From: JASEGV01 sp947085405
Lineage (GTDB): Bacteria; Bacteroidota; Ignavibacteria; UBA10030; BY39
Direction: 5' to 3'
Assembly (NCBI GenBank): GCA_947085405.1
Contig: CAMTWO010000031.1
Location: forward strand, 1-64,000
DNA length: 64,000 nucleotides
Shown here: positions 6,373 to 14,693 of the stretch, one piece after another
Layout of the letters: every line of letters starts with the position of its first letter
Numbering within the stretch: the first letter of the stretch is position 1
Notes under the pieces: generated by a model
Seen by the model: the letters and a program-made list of their open reading frames with translations, nothing else
Databases searched by the model: none
Told to the model about the DNA's origin: nothing
Program-made: the position numbers and the translations under genes

Positions 6373-7506
6373 TTATGGTATGTAAGTGTATTGAATTGTC
6401 AGTTTTGGTCTTTTAATTTCTACTGCATTAAAACCGAAGACTGCGAATCGTTCGAACTCGGTGAATTCGTTGAATGTTCTTAATGCAACTCCGAAGTTGC
6501 TTTTTCCGGCAACCCATTTTTGCACAATCTTCCGAACGTCTATTACAATTGAATCGGCAGTAGGTTTGTTGGAAGCTGTTAGCGAACCTAATCTCGGAAT
6601 AGAATCCTGAGTTGTTATTTCATGAATGAGAAATTGCCTATCAGAAAATTGACTGAACTTTGAAAGTGTTGTATCAATTTTAAGCGTTAAAAATGCCTGA
6701 GTGATTGTGCTGCTGCGTGGGATAGAATCAAGGTTAAAGTATAATTTCCCCCTGTTTAGCAAGCCCCCCTGAACATACAATAATTCAGAAGTTGATGCGG
6801 GACGACTGCCTGAAAAAACTGTTGCATCCTGTGTGGTTTTAAAAATAAGAGTTTTATCGGATGTATCTGTAGTTTTCCGGTAAGTTACTATCAACTGCGG
6901 GCGTTTATCATCTAAATCACCTAAGTAGTATGAATGGAATCCGAAAATATTTTGCATAGCAGGTTTTGGGATAAGCATTATCCCGTTGTTCGTAGAACCC
7001 TTTAGCCAATTGCGCACGATGCTTATAGGAATTTGAAATGTTACAGGCAGCGTATCGCGTGTTCTAACCTCTTTTGAAATTTCGACCAATGGTTTAAGAT
7101 CGTAACTACCTAACAAACTGTCTTTCGTAAAAGTGTAGTCAGCCCACGTTTTACTCATTTCGTGGATACTAAAATTTAATAGACCAGCCGTATCGGGTGT
7201 GGAATAATTTTGAAACATTTTTATTTCGGCTGTTAAAATTGAATCAGCGATACTTGTGTCTTTTATACCAATTCCAAACTGCATAAGTATTTTTGCTTCA
7301 GCTTCAGCATATTTACCGAGCAGCAATGTGCTTGAATTATTGCTCGCATCAATTTCGTAAAAGGATGAATAGGAGGCGTTCGTGCTGAAAGCGTTAGTTT
7401 GCAGGTTATCCATATCAGGAAGTAATTTTTCACCAATCGAAGATGGATCGTCCGAACATCCGAATATTAAAAAAGAAGTAATTAACAATAGCAGAAAATT
7501 TTTCAT
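6373..7506 (-). CDS. Lipoprotein with two DNRLRE-like beta-sandwich domains
   Basis: 377 residues. The signal peptide ends in the lipobox FLIFGC, so Cys17 should be lipidated. Two similar segments follow, each with a chain of beta strands ending in a 'RPQLIVTY' or 'RPKLTIQYTY' motif (near residues 205 and 370). Each contains a conserved 'VRNWLKG' or 'VQKWVAG' turn. This is the pattern of DNRLRE/CBM96-like domains of surface proteins. Recognition is by motif memory, not by a search. It pairs with the downstream barrel gene (4-bp gap). Confidence 0.65.
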   Translation of the reverse strand: MKNFLLLLITSFLIFGCSDDPSSIGEKLLPDMDNLQTNAFSTNASYSSFYEIDASNNSSTLLLGKYAEAEAKILMQFGIGIKDTSIADSILTAEIKMFQNYSTPDTAGLLNFSIHEMSKTWADYTFTKDSLLGSYDLKPLVEISKEVRTRDTLPVTFQIPISIVRNWLKGSTNNGIMLIPKPAMQNIFGFHSYYLGDLDDKRPQLIVTYRKTTDTSDKTLIFKTTQDATVFSGSRPASTSELLYVQGGLLNRGKLYFNLDSIPRSSTITQAFLTLKIDTTLSKFSQFSDRQFLIHEITTQDSIPRLGSLTASNKPTADSIVIDVRKIVQKWVAGKSNFGVALRTFNEFTEFERFAVFGFNAVEIKRPKLTIQYTYIP

Positions 7507-7519
7507 TTGAGTAGTTTGT

Positions 7520-8095
7520 TTATGATTGAATTTTAGATTTTACAAATTGCATTGCATCGTATAAATTTTTTGCAATGTAATCTACATAAATATTTTGAGA
7601 TTGAATTTCATCAATCTGGTTTTTGCCGTAGCCTGTTAAAACGAGAATTGATTTTGCTCCGACAGAGTGTGCGGCTTTTACATCAGCAATTCTATCGCCG
7701 ATAACGAAGGATTGTTTCAAATCGATACCGAACTCAGCTTCGGCTTGTTTCAGCATTCCGGCGTTCGGTTTGCGACAGTCGCATTCTACACGGTACTGCG
7801 GCTCGCCGTATTCGGGATGATGCGGACAGAAATAAATTGCATCTAAATGAGCGTCCTCGTTGTTTAATAACTCGACCAAAGTGTTGTGAACCGCAGCCAA
7901 CTCGTCTTCTTTTATAAACCCTCGCGCAATACCCGATTGGTTTGTTATCACAAAAACTTTTAATCCTAACTTGTTTGCTTCCTTTATAGCTTCGGCTGAA
8001 CCGGGAATCAAAATTACCTCGTCGGGAGACGAAATAAACTCAAGCTCTTCGTTGATGGTGCCGTCGCGGTCTAAAAATATTCCAATGTCGTTCAT
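7520..8095 (-). CDS. gmhB: D-glycero-D-manno-heptose 1,7-bisphosphate 7-phosphatase-like HAD phosphatase
   Basis: HAD-superfamily phosphatase of the GmhB group, which dephosphorylates heptose bisphosphate on the way to ADP-heptose for LPS inner core. Motif I is FLDRDGTIN, motif II is VITNQSGIARG, a zinc loop with Cys-x-His-His...Cys-x-Cys (CPHHPEYG then ECDCRKP) precedes the acidic motif VIGDRIADVKAA. Length (191) fits. Its start overlaps the end of glgA by 4 bp (ATGA), indicating translational coupling. Heptose, other sugar-bisphosphate or histidinol-phosphate substrates share this fold, so the symbol is probable, not certain. Confidence 0.85.
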   Translation of the reverse strand: MNDIGIFLDRDGTINEELEFISSPDEVILIPGSAEAIKEANKLGLKVFVITNQSGIARGFIKEDELAAVHNTLVELLNNEDAHLDAIYFCPHHPEYGEPQYRVECDCRKPNAGMLKQAEAEFGIDLKQSFVIGDRIADVKAAHSVGAKSILVLTGYGKNQIDEIQSQNIYVDYIAKNLYDAMQFVKSKIQS

Positions 8096-9573
8096 TCGGG
8101 AATCAAACTCTTGTATAATTCCATATATTTTTTAGCCGAAACTTTCCACGAAAAATCCTGCTTCATTCCGTTCTTCATAATTTGAAGCCAGTTTTTCTTG
8201 TCGCCGTAAACTTCTAAAGCATAGCGAACAGTTTTGCTCAGTTCATTCTTATCGTAATCGTAAAACTTGAATCCGGTTCCCGATTTAGTTTCAGAATTAT
8301 ACTGCTCGATGCTGTCCTCCAATCCGCCAGTCGCACGAACAATCGGCACTGTTCCGTATTTCAAACTGTACATCTGGTTGAGTCCGCAAGGTTCGTATCG
8401 CGATGGCATCAAATACATATCGCTGCCGGCTTCGATCAGATGTGCAAGTTCGTTACTGAAGCCGATATGCACACCGACTTTTTCGGGATTTCTTTCTTTA
8501 ATACGTTCTAAAAAGAGTTGATATTTTTCATCGCCAGCGCCTAAAAAAACTAACTGCAAATCGAGTCGCAGCAATTCATCCGAGGCAGCTTCAATTAAGT
8601 CAAGCCCTTTTTGATCGGCGAGGCGCGATATCATTCCTATAACAGGAATGTTTTCGTTGAAAGGCAGTCCATATTTTTCAAGCAACGCTTTTTTATTTAC
8701 TATTTTCTTAGTGATATTTCTGCCTGAATATTTTTGAGGAATTAACTCATCGTTCAAAGGACTCCAAACTGAATAATCGACGCCGTTCAAAATTCCAAAC
8801 AAATTCGATTTACGTTCTGCCAACACCCCTTCGAGTCCGTAACCGAATACGACTGATGAACATATTTCCTTCGCATAATTCTTGCTCACGGTTGTGATAG
8901 CATCTGAATAAATGATACCGGCTTTCATCAAATTTATTCTATCATAAAACTCTATCCCATCAATTCTGAAAACATCCCACGGTAAACCCGTTTTTGGTAA
9001 TTCATTCTTATCAAAAATTCCTTGGTAAGCTAAATTGTGAATTGTAAAAACTGTTTTGGTATTTACAAAAAATGGATCGTTGCTATAAAGTGTTTTCAGA
9101 TACAGCGGTAGTAAACCTGTTTGCCAATCGTTGGTATGAATGATATCCGGCTGCCAGTCGATTATTTTTGTTGCTTCAAGAACTCCGCGCGAAAAGAAAA
9201 CAAACCGTTCAAAATTATCTTCGTAATCAAAGTTATTCAGTGGATTAACATACAACCCGCCTCTGTCAAAATAATTTTCGTTGTGAATAAAGTAAACAGT
9301 CAGTTGCTTTCCGTTCACATTGAGAGAAGTAAGTTTAATTTTTCCGTTTAATTTGTTGCTGCCGATTTGAATTTCAAATTCGGAGTTTGGCAAGTCTTCA
9401 ATATTATATTTAGCCGAGTCGATTGTGCTGTAATGCGGAAGGAAAATCCGTATATCGCCATTCAGTTTTCTAATTTCTTTTGGAAGCGATCCGGATACAT
9501 CAGCCAGCCCCCCGGTTTTTGCAAACGGCTCAACCTCACCCGATGCAAAAAGTATATTAAGTTTATTAGGCAT
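8092..9573 (-). CDS. glgA: Glycogen (starch) synthase, GT5
   Basis: Transfers glucose from ADP-glucose to the growing alpha-1,4-glucan. The N-terminal ADP-glucose loop is FAKTGGLADVSGSLPKEI, the middle has HTNDWQTGLLPLYLK, and the C-terminal domain has the retaining-GT signature SRYEPCGLNQMYSLKYGTVPIVRATGGL. Length of 493 residues is standard. It opens a minus-strand run after a 134-bp spacer and overlaps gmhB by 4 bp. No glgC or branching enzyme lies nearby. Confidence 0.95.
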   Translation of the reverse strand: MPNKLNILFASGEVEPFAKTGGLADVSGSLPKEIRKLNGDIRIFLPHYSTIDSAKYNIEDLPNSEFEIQIGSNKLNGKIKLTSLNVNGKQLTVYFIHNENYFDRGGLYVNPLNNFDYEDNFERFVFFSRGVLEATKIIDWQPDIIHTNDWQTGLLPLYLKTLYSNDPFFVNTKTVFTIHNLAYQGIFDKNELPKTGLPWDVFRIDGIEFYDRINLMKAGIIYSDAITTVSKNYAKEICSSVVFGYGLEGVLAERKSNLFGILNGVDYSVWSPLNDELIPQKYSGRNITKKIVNKKALLEKYGLPFNENIPVIGMISRLADQKGLDLIEAASDELLRLDLQLVFLGAGDEKYQLFLERIKERNPEKVGVHIGFSNELAHLIEAGSDMYLMPSRYEPCGLNQMYSLKYGTVPIVRATGGLEDSIEQYNSETKSGTGFKFYDYDKNELSKTVRYALEVYGDKKNWLQIMKNGMKQDFSWKVSAKKYMELYKSLIPE

Positions 9574-9707
9574 TTTCAGTCCGAAAATTTGTAAAATTGA
9601 ATAAATTCAGCATAAATTTGATTGCAAGTTACAAATTTTGAGGGAGAGAAACAAATGAATTGAAATCAGAATCCAACTATAACGAGTACGTCGGAATCCT
9701 TTTTCAA

Positions 9708-11204
9708 TCAAATGATCTGCACTTGTCTTCCAACCTCACACTCATCGCACTTTTCTTCAGCACAATAAAACTTATATAGCTGAACCGCACCCTGATACAT
9801 CGGAGCCGTGTCGATTTTGAATCTGTCCCTGATCAACTCCGAATTTATTGTGCGTATTAAAGAACTTGTTTTCGATGACTTGATTGATTCGAATATGTGT
9901 AAAGCGTTTTGCCTGATTTCGCGCTTCTTGAAAATCCGCGCATACAAAAGGAGTATCGGAATCACTACATTGATAATTATTTCGATGACTCTTTCTTTTC
10001 CTACCAGAACTTTTATTCGTTGGTCAGATTTTTTATCGAGTGTAAAATGGTTTTGCCAAAAACTATCTGCATCTACTTTGAGCAAAGCAACTATGTGTTT
10101 CAGCTTTCCATCGTTTGATAAATTTTCGTCGGAAGTAATTTTTATTATCGATTTAAAAAGTGCTGATGAAATAATTCTATCAATTATCCGTGAAGCGCCC
10201 GCGATTCGGATGGTTGGAAAATTTTCGGGTCTTAAACGGAAAAACTGCCACTCGGCTTCATTCATTTCAGCCGAGCTAACATTCAAATTTGTTAATCTGT
10301 TTTTTAGTTTGGCTACATAAGCTCTGCTCTCTTTATCCTCAACTTTTTTAATCGAAGGCAACAGTCCCGCATATCTGAAAAGCAGCGCTTCGTATGCAAA
10401 AACCCTTTCTTCAGATTCTTGCGTTTGGATGATTAGTTTTAGTTTGTTTAATGGCAGGAGTCGCGCAAGTTTTAAAAACGCGAATTGGTTTTTTGTATAA
10501 CCCAATGCCTCCATTGTGTATTCGTATAACACCTGTTCCCAGTGATGGATGTTTGTGAAATCGTTTGCCGAGTATTCAGGTTCAAAGTTTGGCATTTCTT
10601 CAGGACTGATTTCAACGGGAATCTCGCCGTAACGTGCCGGCGGCTCTTTCAGTTTTTCAAACCTGATTAATTCCTTGAGCCGTTCCTCAATACGTCGAAC
10701 TTTGTATTCTAAACGTTCGACTGATAATTTTTGAAGCCAATTGCGGATAATATCGCTGCTGATACCTTCGTTAATGGCGTTGCATTTTAATGTACGCCGG
10801 GTTGACTCATCAGAATATTCGTTTTGCAATTCGTCCCAACTGATGTACGATTCAAGATAAACAGTTGGCACCACCCGCTTACTTTTCGTTTTAATTGAGT
10901 AGTTGTTTGAATTTTTGTTGGAAAGTACTACGTGTAAAATTACACGGTTATATTTTGGGTCGGTTTCGTGTGTGTGCTGCTTCCAATCTTCGATGTTCTT
11001 ATGAAGTTCGACATCGCCTGTGTAGAGAGTGCCTCCGATGTAAATTTGGGCATCTAAAAAATCGGGACCACCGTCCGGATTACTCTTGCCGGGCGAAACA
11101 ACTTTGATTTCTTTTCCATCGTTTGTTAGCAGAGGTAGTTTGTAAAAACTCTGACCTCTCCAAATTTGCCTCAACGTTTTTTCTGAAATTATTTCTGATT
11201 TCAT
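9708..11204 (-). CDS. DUF2851 family protein
   Basis: 498-residue protein of unknown function typical of Bacteroidota/Chlorobi genomes. The recognisable N-terminal block is LRQIWRGQSFYKLPLLTNDG followed by NPDGGPDFLDAQIYIGG, TGDVELHK and WKQHTHETDPKYNRVILHVVL; this acidic/His-rich arrangement looks nuclease-like but that is inference. The middle is helical. The C-terminus has a Cys cluster (CAEEKCDECEVG) that could bind zinc. It lies 15 bp downstream of pyrF in the same orientation. No signal peptide. Confidence 0.8.
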   Translation of the reverse strand: MKSEIISEKTLRQIWRGQSFYKLPLLTNDGKEIKVVSPGKSNPDGGPDFLDAQIYIGGTLYTGDVELHKNIEDWKQHTHETDPKYNRVILHVVLSNKNSNNYSIKTKSKRVVPTVYLESYISWDELQNEYSDESTRRTLKCNAINEGISSDIIRNWLQKLSVERLEYKVRRIEERLKELIRFEKLKEPPARYGEIPVEISPEEMPNFEPEYSANDFTNIHHWEQVLYEYTMEALGYTKNQFAFLKLARLLPLNKLKLIIQTQESEERVFAYEALLFRYAGLLPSIKKVEDKESRAYVAKLKNRLTNLNVSSAEMNEAEWQFFRLRPENFPTIRIAGASRIIDRIISSALFKSIIKITSDENLSNDGKLKHIVALLKVDADSFWQNHFTLDKKSDQRIKVLVGKERVIEIIINVVIPILLLYARIFKKREIRQNALHIFESIKSSKTSSLIRTINSELIRDRFKIDTAPMYQGAVQLYKFYCAEEKCDECEVGRQVQII

Positions 11205-11219
11205 AAAACCTCCGGGTTG

Positions 11220-12041
11220 TTAAATATAATATTTCTTTCTGTAATAATTAATCGTGTGAGAATAATATTCTGCCGCTTCTCTTACTTTATTATCGAATAT
11301 TCTTTGCATCGAAACGTAAATAATACTTCTACCGATATTGATTAGTGCTAAGTCGCCCTCGTTTGTGCATCCGTATTTTACAGATTGTTCTAAGTCGCCT
11401 TTTTGCGCACCGACACCCGGAATCAGGAACGGCATTTCGGGTGCAATGTGTCGAATTTTTTTTAACTCCGATATTCGCGTTGCCCCGACTACAAGTCCGA
11501 TGTTCTGGTTAGTATTCCACTTTTTAGATTTTATAGCGACATGCTCGTAAAGCGGTTTGCCCGAAATTTTCAAATGTTGAAAATCCTTTGCACCTGAATT
11601 TGATGTTACACAAAGCACGAACGCACCTTTTTGCTGCGATGCGGTGAACGGTTCAATTGCGTCGAAACCCATATACGGGCTGATTGTTGCTGATGTAAAA
11701 TTCAGTTTATGCAACAGGGCTGACGCTTGTTTTTCAGCCGTGTTACCAATGTCGCCACGCTTACCGTCTGCAATTGTGATAATGCCTTCGGGAATTAACT
11801 CAAGTGTTTTTTCAATCGTGTCCCAACCTTTGGCTCCATACTCTTCGTAGAAAGCCAAGTTAAGCTTGTAAGCACAGACCAAATCTTTCGTAGCTTCAAT
11901 TACGATTTTGTTGAACTCAAGCTGAGGGTTTTCTGCTTTTAAAAGATGTTTTGGAATTTTCTTGATATCTGTATCAAGTCCGATACACAACAACGAATTC
12001 TGTTTATGCTGAATTTTTCTAATTTTTTCTGTAAAGTTCAT
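11220..12041 (-). CDS. pyrF: Orotidine 5'-phosphate decarboxylase (type 2)
   Basis: Last step of de novo UMP synthesis. The N-terminal strand is LLCIGLDTD, the catalytic Lys/Asp motif is ADGKRGDIGNTA, and the phosphate-binding end is FLIPGVGAQ, all as in the longer type 2 enzymes. The frame stays open 18 codons upstream, but those codons are read through a double-hairpin repeat (Arg-rich nonsense RRRRIRLWRR), so ATG 12041 is chosen (273 residues). GGAGGA at 12053-12058 on this strand is the likely ribosome-binding site, and two of its bases lie inside the first hairpin of the repeat. Confidence 0.93.
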   Translation of the reverse strand: MNFTEKIRKIQHKQNSLLCIGLDTDIKKIPKHLLKAENPQLEFNKIVIEATKDLVCAYKLNLAFYEEYGAKGWDTIEKTLELIPEGIITIADGKRGDIGNTAEKQASALLHKLNFTSATISPYMGFDAIEPFTASQQKGAFVLCVTSNSGAKDFQHLKISGKPLYEHVAIKSKKWNTNQNIGLVVGATRISELKKIRHIAPEMPFLIPGVGAQKGDLEQSVKYGCTNEGDLALINIGRSIIYVSMQRIFDNKVREAAEYYSHTINYYRKKYYI

Positions 12042-12055
12042 TTGATAATTTATCC

Positions 12056-12085
12056 TCCGCCAAAGGCGGATGCGCCTTCGGCGCA
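12056..12085. repeat. 30-bp double-hairpin element upstream of pyrF
   Basis: Two adjacent hairpins, TCCGCC-AAA-GGCGGA and TGCGCC-TTC-GGCGCA, with 6-bp stems and 3-nt loops. The loop bases are the same kind as in the 22-bp elements (AAA then TTY), but the stems are longer. It is flanked on both sides by ATTTATCC. It begins 15 bases before the pyrF start codon and reaches into its Shine-Dalgarno sequence. Confidence 0.75.
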
Positions 12086-12134
12086 ATTTATCCATTTATC
12101 CATTGACTCATTTATCCAATGATCCAATGATTCA
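12086..12134. repeat. Short tandem repeat region (ATTTATCCA-type)
   Basis: ATTTATCC, ATTTATCC, ATTTATCC and then AATGATCC and AATGATTC follow one another with small spacers, a decayed tandem repeat between pyrF and the S9 peptidase. No coding potential was seen. Confidence 0.6.
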
Positions 12135-12140
12135 ATCTTC

Positions 12141-14189
12141 TCATTTTCCCCACTCATTCAACCAATCGATCATTGTTTTGTACCACAACTCATTATTTTG
12201 CGGTTTCATTATCCAATGTCCTTCGTCGGGGAACCAGAGAAATTTTGATGGAACACCTTTTCGCTGCAGCGCTGTGAACATCTCCATTCCTTGCTGAATC
12301 GGCACGCGGAAATCTAACTCGCCATGAGTTATGAGAGTTGGTGTTTTAAAATTTTTCACCAAAAAATGTGGCGACCATTTCAAATACAATTCAGGATTTT
12401 CCCAAGGTGTGCCGCCCATTTCCCATTCTGGGAACCAGAGTTCTTCAGTTGTTCCGTGCATCGCTTCTAAATTGTAAACACCGGCGTGCGAGATGAGAGA
12501 TGCGAACCTGTCGGTTTTGCCTAAAATCCAATTCACCATATAACCGCCAAAGCTCCCACCGTAAGCCGAAATTTTCTTTTCATCAATGTAGCCGAGTGAA
12601 ACAGCATAATCAAATGCATTCATTATGCTTGTGTAGCAATTGCCGCCCCAGTCCTTGCTGATTGCTTCAACAAATTTTTGTCCATAGCCCGGACTTCCTT
12701 CAGGATTTGTGAACATCACAACGAAGCCCGCACCTGGAAATGCCTGCCAATCATTGCGGTACGCATTACCGAACATCTGCTGCGGACCGCCGTGGATGAT
12801 GAGCAAGAGTGGGTATTTTTTCTTAGCATCGAAGTCGGGTGGTTTTACAATCCAGCCCTGAACTTTTCCAGCAGCGCCATCGAACCAAACTTCTTCGCCC
12901 TTAGCAAGTTTAACTTCGCCCAAGAATTTGTTGTTCACATCTGTAATGCGTTTTACTTTTTTTTCTTTCATCGAAAATGTATAAACTTCATTCGGATACG
13001 AAATTTCGCGGCGCGTGAAAGCTAAAAATTTTCCATCCTTCGAAAGACGAACATTCTCGTGCCAGTACGGTCCGCCCGTTAATTCTTTAACTTCTCTTTT
13101 TAGATTCACCGAATAAATCGGAATGTTGCCTTTCACTTCAGCAGTGAAATAAATTGTTTTACTATCGGGCGACCACATTAAATCATCCGCCCAGTTATCG
13201 AAGTTTACCTCATCCGTCAGTATTGAAGTTGCGCCGGTTTTTCTATTGTATATCAATATCCGCCATAAATCGGCTTCATACATCGGAGTTTTCTGTGAAC
13301 GGTAAGCGATATAGTTTCCGTCGGGTGAGTAACGCGGCGATACATCGGCACCATCGCTGATGCTTATTCTTCTTGGTTTTCCACCGCCTATAGGAATAAC
13401 ATAAATATCGTTGTTCGTACTCCAGGCGATGTCTTTATCCATATTTGTTGCAAAAGTTATTTCATTTCCGTCCGGTGATATTTGAACATCCTCGCTGCCG
13501 TTGAGGGCAAGCGGGGGGACTGTAAATTTTCCGTTCGTTAATTGCCTTACTTCTTTTCCATCTGCTGACGTGATGAAGATGTGGCTGCGGGTTTCTTCGA
13601 TCCAGGTGTTCCAATGCTTGTACATCAATTCGTCGATGATACGGGCTTTAACTTTGTTCTTTGCTTTTTCTTCATCTTTCTTTTCGTTACAAGCTTTATC
13701 TTTCGTCCAATCACCTGTGAAGCAATCAGGGTAAACACTCGTTTGAAAAATCAGCGACTTTCCGTCGGGTGTCCAAATGTGGTTAGCTGTTCCGTTTGGA
13801 ATTGTTGTAACTTTGCGTGCCTCACCGCCGGTAACATCAATGAGATAAATTTGTGGATTCCCATCGCGAGTTGAATTGAATGCGATAGTTTTTCCATCGG
13901 GCGACCAGCGCGGACGGTCGTCTGCTTTGTCGCTTGCTGTAAGTTGACGAGGTGTTCCTCCTGTTGACGGTATTAGCCAGATGTCGCTGTTGCTTCGGTT
14001 CTTCTCTTTATCAACGACTGTAGCTACGTAAGAAATCCATTTCCCGTCAGGAGAAATTTGCGGGTCGGCAACACGTGTGAACTTGAACATATCATCAATA
14101 GTGAACGTCCGTTTCTCCTGTGAGATAGAAATTGATGAAACAAAAATTATTAATAGAATTAATATTAGATGTAGATTATATTTTTTCAT
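12141..14189 (-). CDS. Secreted S9 family peptidase (acylaminoacyl-peptidase/DPP-like), copy 1
   Basis: 682 residues: signal peptide (LHLILILLIIFVSSISIS), beta-propeller of WD40-like PD40 repeats (DPQISPDGKWISYVA, RPRWSPDGKTIAF and others) to about residue 420, then an alpha/beta-hydrolase peptidase domain. The catalytic Ser is in AYGGSFGGYMVNW, Asp in HGELDFRVP and His in FPDEGHWIMKP, all in order. Probably periplasmic, cleaving short peptides. Paralogous over its full length to the gene at 14694-16775, with a GIY-YIG gene and palindromes between them. Confidence 0.92.
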   Translation of the reverse strand: MKKYNLHLILILLIIFVSSISISQEKRTFTIDDMFKFTRVADPQISPDGKWISYVATVVDKEKNRSNSDIWLIPSTGGTPRQLTASDKADDRPRWSPDGKTIAFNSTRDGNPQIYLIDVTGGEARKVTTIPNGTANHIWTPDGKSLIFQTSVYPDCFTGDWTKDKACNEKKDEEKAKNKVKARIIDELMYKHWNTWIEETRSHIFITSADGKEVRQLTNGKFTVPPLALNGSEDVQISPDGNEITFATNMDKDIAWSTNNDIYVIPIGGGKPRRISISDGADVSPRYSPDGNYIAYRSQKTPMYEADLWRILIYNRKTGATSILTDEVNFDNWADDLMWSPDSKTIYFTAEVKGNIPIYSVNLKREVKELTGGPYWHENVRLSKDGKFLAFTRREISYPNEVYTFSMKEKKVKRITDVNNKFLGEVKLAKGEEVWFDGAAGKVQGWIVKPPDFDAKKKYPLLLIIHGGPQQMFGNAYRNDWQAFPGAGFVVMFTNPEGSPGYGQKFVEAISKDWGGNCYTSIMNAFDYAVSLGYIDEKKISAYGGSFGGYMVNWILGKTDRFASLISHAGVYNLEAMHGTTEELWFPEWEMGGTPWENPELYLKWSPHFLVKNFKTPTLITHGELDFRVPIQQGMEMFTALQRKGVPSKFLWFPDEGHWIMKPQNNELWYKTMIDWLNEWGK

Positions 14190-14219
14190 TGAGAAATCCT
14201 TTTTCTTATTTATGTTAAT

Positions 14220-14570
14220 TTAACCGTCGTCCTGAGCGATTCCGTTCCGATTTTTCGGAACGGAGGAGACGAAGGATGACTTTTTCGTTTTAGTTGATTT
14301 TGATAACTCGTGTAAAGTTTCAAAATCACCTCGCATAAGTGCTTCCTTCTTTGCACGTGTCCATTTTTTGATTTTTCTCTCGGCTTCAATTGCATATCGA
14401 ATTTCACTAAATTCTTGAGACCACAGCAACTTCACTGGTCTTCGTGATGTGGTATAACCACCGAAAATAGCAGCGTTATGTTGTGCAATCCTCTGTTCTA
14501 AGTTTGAGGTACTTCCAACATAGTAAGATTTATCCGAACATTCTAAAATGTAAACACAGCCAGTTTTCAT
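14220..14570 (-). CDS. GIY-YIG nuclease-domain protein (YhbQ/UPF0213-like)
   Basis: 116 residues. The GIY-YIG signature is VYILECSDKSYYVGSTSNLEQRIAQHN, here described by its parts VYIL, YYVGST and the conserved Arg of EQRIAQHN. It continues to KKWTRAKKEALMRGDFETL, the usual C-terminal end of this subfamily. The last ~20 residues (SFVSSVPKNRNGIAQDDG) are read through the palindrome at 14242-14263 and are probably a non-native tail. It sits between the two S9 peptidase paralogues and is more distant from the two copies at the left end than they are from each other. Confidence 0.85.
   Translation of the reverse strand: MKTGCVYILECSDKSYYVGSTSNLEQRIAQHNAAIFGGYTTSRRPVKLLWSQEFSEIRYAIEAERKIKKWTRAKKEALMRGDFETLHELSKSTKTKKSSFVSSVPKNRNGIAQDDG
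14241..14264. repeat. Palindromic hairpin inside the 3' end of the GIY-YIG gene
   Basis: TCCGTTCCGA (14241-14250) pairs perfectly with TCGGAACGGA (14255-14264) around TTTT. It sits within a larger GTCCTGAGCG...GACGAAGGATGAC inverted context. It contributes codons to the GIY-YIG frame. Confidence 0.7.
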
Positions 14571-14589
14571 TCTTGCAATTTGATATCTT

Positions 14590-14693
14590 CACTCTTCGAC
14601 TCCACCGACTTTCGTCGGTGTCGCTCAGAGTGACAATAGTTATTTTTGCCTTTGCGCCGTTTTGCGATTTCTTTGCGTTCTTTGCGTGAACCT
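14590..14693. repeat. Spacer filled with dispersed repeats
   Basis: CACCGAC (14603-14609) pairs with GTCGGTG (14614-14620), inside a CTCTTCGACTCC...GTCGCTCAGAGTGAC inverted unit. It is followed by TTTGCG-type tandem words (TTTGCGCCGTTTTGCG, then TTTGCGTTCTTTGCG). No gene was seen. Confidence 0.55.

Noticed and set aside
14210..14407. 65-residue frame overlapping the third GIY-YIG gene
   Set aside because: Alternative frame of the same DNA; no motif and it runs through the palindrome.
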